From an uncultured Fidelibacterota bacterium (lineage in GTDB: Bacteria; Fidelibacterota; Marinisomatia; Marinisomatales; UBA1611): 34,321 nucleotides of DNA. Position 1 is the first letter of the stretch, and each line of letters opens with the position of its first letter. The position numbers and the translations under genes were made by a program. This document shows positions 31,395 to 34,321 of the stretch, one piece after another. The stretch is from NCBI GenBank assembly GCA_913043235.1, contig CAJWLO010000027.1, forward strand, positions 1-34,321, written 5' to 3'. The notes beneath the pieces were generated by a model. The model did no database searches and was not told the DNA's origin. It saw only the letters and a list, made by a program, of their open reading frames with translations.

Positions 31395-32923
31395 TCATTT
31401 CAATAAAAAAATATTATTATTTCTTTTTTCTATTAGTATTAGTTATGTCTTGCGTCGAGAACTTTGAAACTGGTGAAGAAAACGCGAATACCCCGCCCAA
31501 CACTACCATGGCGAATATCCCGGTTGAGAATGACACACTCTTTGCTCTGATAGAATTATACTGGGATGGTGAAGACAATGATGGATTTGTTGTGAAATAT
31601 CAATACCGCTATACGACTTTTCCAATAGGAGGTATAATAGATTCTATAAGTCATGATTGGGTTGATGTTGAAGGCACCAGTTCTACAATTGCGTTCACTT
31701 CTCCAGCAGATTTAAATCGCCAGGTTTTTAGAGTTCGTGCTGTAGATAATTCAGGGAATATTGATCCTTCTCCAGCTGTAAAGGTTCTTTATACCAATAA
31801 AACTCTTTTCCCATCTACTGAGATTACAGAGCCATTGGATGGTAGTGAATATTTTGCCGTCACAACTGCAAATAGTTGGTTCAAGGGTATAGAAATTGCA
31901 TTTAATGGTGAAGACAAGGATGGAGAGATAATTGAGTTTGCCTGGGCAGTCAATGATGGCGAATGGACATGGGTTGACGCTGATGGTGATGATGAAGCCA
32001 GCCAGACAATATTAATCCCACCGTCTGCCTTTGGCACGGAAGAAGATTTGCATGGCGATCATATAGTTCAAGTCTTTTCAAAGGATAATACCTATCTGAT
32101 TGATTCAACGGGAGCATCTATAGAGATTGAACTTGTTGTTCCTACCTGGGAAAAGGATATCCTCATTATGGATGATACTGTAGAAGATTTTAGTCTAAGA
32201 AACGTTGAAGATGATACCGTTGACGCATTCTATGACCGACACTTTGAAGAAGCAAATCCCCAGTATATTGTGGATAATAGAAATCTTGCAACGAGAGGGT
32301 TCCCATCATTAAAAATCATGGGAAGATACAGGCTGATAATTTATCACTCGGAGAATAGCACTCCCCCCTTTTATCTTCAGGATACCGAGACGGGAAAAAA
32401 GTCTAGGGAAAGATTAAGAAACTATCTTTCTGTTGGAGGCGATATAATATTCAGTGGTACAAGAATAGTGGAATCATTCTGGACCGATAATTTCTTTGAT
32501 TCTTTTGGTATTCTTAAAGTGCCCCAGGTATTTCCTGCGGAAGCCAGCGGTGACTATGATGATTTCGTCAATAAAATTCTTCATATTCGTGAAGGTCACA
32601 TAAGCGGTACTATTGGGACCATGGAAGGTGCAATAGGATTGAATGGATTCAGTGATATAGAAGTTGATACATCGAAGTGCCAGATGGAATATCCCTGGAG
32701 CGGTAAGCCACACAGAATCCAGACTGTGGATGTGAAGGGAGGATTTACCAGAGATATATTTAAATTTGTCGGCAATGACCCCTATGCAGGCGGCAAGACC
32801 TGTGGTCTTAGGTACTACGGGGATGTGTTTGATCTAATATTTTTGGGGTTTCCAATGTGGCAGATTAAGGAAGAAGATGCTGCAGTATTGGCCAGAGAAT
32901 TATTAACATCAATGGGATATTAG
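31391..32923 (+). CDS. Lipoprotein with fibronectin-like repeats and a GATase-like C-terminal domain
   Basis: The product is a 510-residue lipoprotein: a hydrophobic signal ending LVMSC (Cys21), then an acidic linker. Two fibronectin/Ig-like domains follow, each with a D-x-DG motif: ELYWDGEDNDGFVVKYQYR near 57-75 with FRVRAVDNSGNIDPSPA, and IAFNGEDKDGEIIEFAWAV near 168-186. From about residue 255 (KDILIMDDT) a mixed alpha/beta domain resembles class-I glutamine-amidotransferase-like modules (YRLIIYHSEN, RLRNYLSVGGDIIFSGT). No catalytic Cys is obvious, so a structural or binding role is likely. The start overlaps the previous stop by four bases. The TonB receptor gene begins 26 nt after its stop. 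It may be the surface partner lipoprotein of that receptor, but it is not SusD-like. Confidence 0.72.
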   Translation: MIISIKKYYYFFFLLVLVMSCVENFETGEENANTPPNTTMANIPVENDTLFALIELYWDGEDNDGFVVKYQYRYTTFPIGGIIDSISHDWVDVEGTSSTIAFTSPADLNRQVFRVRAVDNSGNIDPSPAVKVLYTNKTLFPSTEITEPLDGSEYFAVTTANSWFKGIEIAFNGEDKDGEIIEFAWAVNDGEWTWVDADGDDEASQTILIPPSAFGTEEDLHGDHIVQVFSKDNTYLIDSTGASIEIELVVPTWEKDILIMDDTVEDFSLRNVEDDTVDAFYDRHFEEANPQYIVDNRNLATRGFPSLKIMGRYRLIIYHSENSTPPFYLQDTETGKKSRERLRNYLSVGGDIIFSGTRIVESFWTDNFFDSFGILKVPQVFPAEASGDYDDFVNKILHIREGHISGTIGTMEGAIGLNGFSDIEVDTSKCQMEYPWSGKPHRIQTVDVKGGFTRDIFKFVGNDPYAGGKTCGLRYYGDVFDLIFLGFPMWQIKEEDAAVLARELLTSMGY

Positions 32924-32949
32924 CCTGATAGGTCCATATAGGTAAAATC

Positions 32950-34321
32950 ATGTTAAAGATCAAATATTTTAAATATCTCATAATCACTTTCATCTTTTAT
33001 TCCTGCATTTATGCTGGTAATACTGGCAAAATAGCTGGCAAGGTTACAGATAAGGAAACTGGTGCTCCCCTAATGGGTGCGAATGTCGTTATTACCGAAC
33101 ACTCAATGGGTATGGCCACTGATGAGGATGGATTCTATTTTATAATCGGTGTACCTCTGGGAGAGATGACCATTACTTGTAGCTATATAGGATATCACAA
33201 GATAACTATCAATAAAGTTTTTGTACAGGTAGACCTAACTACGGAAATAAATATTGAGCTTGAGCCAGAATCCGTTGAACTTCCAGAGATCTCCGTTACT
33301 GCCGAAAAAAGGAGGATTCAAAAGGACGTAACATCTACAAGGCGTATCACAACCAGTGGAGAGATACAAAAATTGCCAGGCCTGGAATCAGCAACTGATG
33401 TTCTCAATATTAGGGCAGGTGTTGTAATAGACGATCAGCCAATGAGGCTTAATATGGGGGATGGGACTCAGCTTCAGGTAAGGGATGAGAGCCTTAAGAA
33501 TGTTCATATTCGCGGTGGACGCGGAGGTGAAATACTATATATGGTGGATGGAATGCCGGTTAATCACCCCATCTATGGGGGCCGAGCAGTATTGGATATT
33601 AATGTAGAAGAAGTTGAACAGGTTGAGCTTTTGACCGGTGCATTTAACGCAGAGTATGGTCAGGCCCAGTCGGGTGTAGTAAATATTACTACTAAGTCCG
33701 GTACTCAAAATTTAACTGTTGGGGTTGAGAATAAATCAGATTTCACTCCTGATGATTATGGTGTTAGCCATAATACACAGTACTCATCATTTTACATGGG
33801 TGGTCCTTTATTCAGTCATAAAAGATTGGGAGGCATCTTTTATTTTTTGTCTGGGAATATGTCCCTGTCAGATAGTTATACACCAAACGGAAGAAAACGG
33901 GGGAAGTTTGAAGTCTTTCCTGGCTATGCAGTAGATGAATCCCAGAATAATACCAGAAACCTAAATGCGAAAATAACCTGGGCTCTTAACAGCCAAAATA
34001 AAATTGTTTTCAGTCACCATAATGCTGCAAACACCTGGACCAATTATGATTGGAATTTTCTATTCTACCCAGATAATTCAGCACAGTATGAGCGTTATAC
34101 ACAAACAACAAATATTCGTTTTAATAAAGTTTTTTCAAAAAAAACCTATATGAATATTAATCTAGGGCAGATGACTGTTGATTACAACGCGTCATTGGAT
34201 GGAGAAAGTGACCCAGCAAGTTTCTGGAAAGTTGCTCAGGATACATCAGGCAACGATTATATTTATACAACAGCGAAGCCTCCGCAGATTGATCAGGCCT
34301 CAATGTTTTATAATGATGTTG
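32950..34321 (+). CDS. TonB-dependent receptor, Oar/CarboxypepD-reg type, 3' end beyond window
   Basis: The frame is open from ATG 32950 to the window end (457 codons), so the gene is partial; full-length relatives usually have 800-1100 residues. The N-terminus has a signal peptide (residues 1 to about 22), then a carboxypeptidase-regulatory-like domain (GKIAGKVTDKETGAPLMGAN, about 26-110). A plug domain follows, with ATDVLNIRAG, HIRGGRGGEILYMVDGMPVN and EYGQAQSGVVNITTKSG (about 125-240). The first barrel strands follow. I see no TonB box before the plug with confidence. It lies 26 nt after the lipoprotein gene and probably shares its transcript. The role is energised import across the outer membrane; the substrate is unknown but probably matches the LacI-regulated operon. 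Confidence 0.88.
   Translation, partial: MLKIKYFKYLIITFIFYSCIYAGNTGKIAGKVTDKETGAPLMGANVVITEHSMGMATDEDGFYFIIGVPLGEMTITCSYIGYHKITINKVFVQVDLTTEINIELEPESVELPEISVTAEKRRIQKDVTSTRRITTSGEIQKLPGLESATDVLNIRAGVVIDDQPMRLNMGDGTQLQVRDESLKNVHIRGGRGGEILYMVDGMPVNHPIYGGRAVLDINVEEVEQVELLTGAFNAEYGQAQSGVVNITTKSGTQNLTVGVENKSDFTPDDYGVSHNTQYSSFYMGGPLFSHKRLGGIFYFLSGNMSLSDSYTPNGRKRGKFEVFPGYAVDESQNNTRNLNAKITWALNSQNKIVFSHHNAANTWTNYDWNFLFYPDNSAQYERYTQTTNIRFNKVFSKKTYMNINLGQMTVDYNASLDGESDPASFWKVAQDTSGNDYIYTTAKPPQIDQASMFYNDV

Noticed and set aside
31391-32923. SusD-like protein paired with the TonB receptor.
   Set aside because: The protein is built of fibronectin-like beta domains and an alpha/beta module; the TPR-like helical repeats of SusD are not seen.
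1-34321. CRISPR array, insertion sequences, rRNA genes or a replication origin.
   Set aside because: I saw no regularly spaced direct repeats, no transposase-like frame with terminal inverted repeats, no rRNA sequence and no DnaA-box cluster or origin genes.

Overview
The window is AT-rich bacterial DNA and probably comes from a marine member of the FCB group. Candidatus Marinimicrobia (SAR406) is my best guess, and Ignavibacteria/Calditrichaeota-type lineages are possible. The reasons are a secreted protein ending in a type IX-like sorting tail with the YPNPFNP motif, an Oar-like TonB-dependent receptor with an N-terminal carboxypeptidase-regulatory-like domain, and many lipoproteins. The lineage is inferred from protein style only; no rRNA is present.

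Region 1 (1-5390) holds three unrelated single-gene units: a DUF418 membrane protein, a DASS/SLC13 anion symporter and a leucine-rich-repeat lipoprotein. They are separated by near-identical GC-rich hairpin terminators. Two of these are parts of a 50-bp dispersed repeat (45/50 identical) that runs up to the next start codon. The region ends in the 3' half of a tRNA-Met(CAT) gene joined to the tail of the last hairpin. Next to it, on the minus strand, is a tyrosine integrase with every catalytic residue intact but one in-frame TAA codon. I read this as an integration hot spot, possibly a tandem one.

Region 2 (6.5-11.5 kb) is a partly decayed pentose/furanoside catabolic cluster. It has an intact YjhG/YagF-type xylonate dehydratase, a remnant of a zinc-type MDR dehydrogenase, an internally deleted remnant of a GH51 arabinofuranosidase, an intact GH172 (DUF2961) glycosidase and a PhyH-type dioxygenase.

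Region 3 (11.5-28.1 kb) looks like one long plus-strand operon behind a promoter that overlaps a LacI-family operator. It encodes an atypical SDR epimerase, a DUF6785/DUF6784 membrane protein, a 1665-residue fusion of a PA/M28-like ectodomain to an FtsX-type ABC permease, an OPT-like transporter, a small FtsX-type half permease, two LolD/MacB-type ATPases, a GH43-like beta-propeller protein, a MalK-type ATPase without permeases, and a parvulin-type lipoprotein. Most genes overlap or sit within 30 nt of each other. The M28-like part of the giant protein has lost the expected zinc ligands, so it is more likely a binding module than a peptidase. This gene set is the best candidate for an undescribed envelope transport system.

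Region 4 (28.1 kb to the end) has a second promoter with a matching LacI-type palindrome (AAACGTTT core). It drives a secreted two-LamG-domain protein with a type IX-like tail. A strong hairpin follows, then two lipoproteins and a TonB-dependent receptor cut off by the window end. The shared operator core suggests that regions 3 and 4 are co-regulated: outer-membrane capture (TonB receptor, lipoproteins, LamG protein), envelope processing and transport (M28-FtsX ABC complex, OPT/DUF6785) and intracellular glycan breakdown (GH43-like protein, SDR). The substrate cannot be named from sequence alone. A furanose- or pentose-rich glycan is a guess from region 2.
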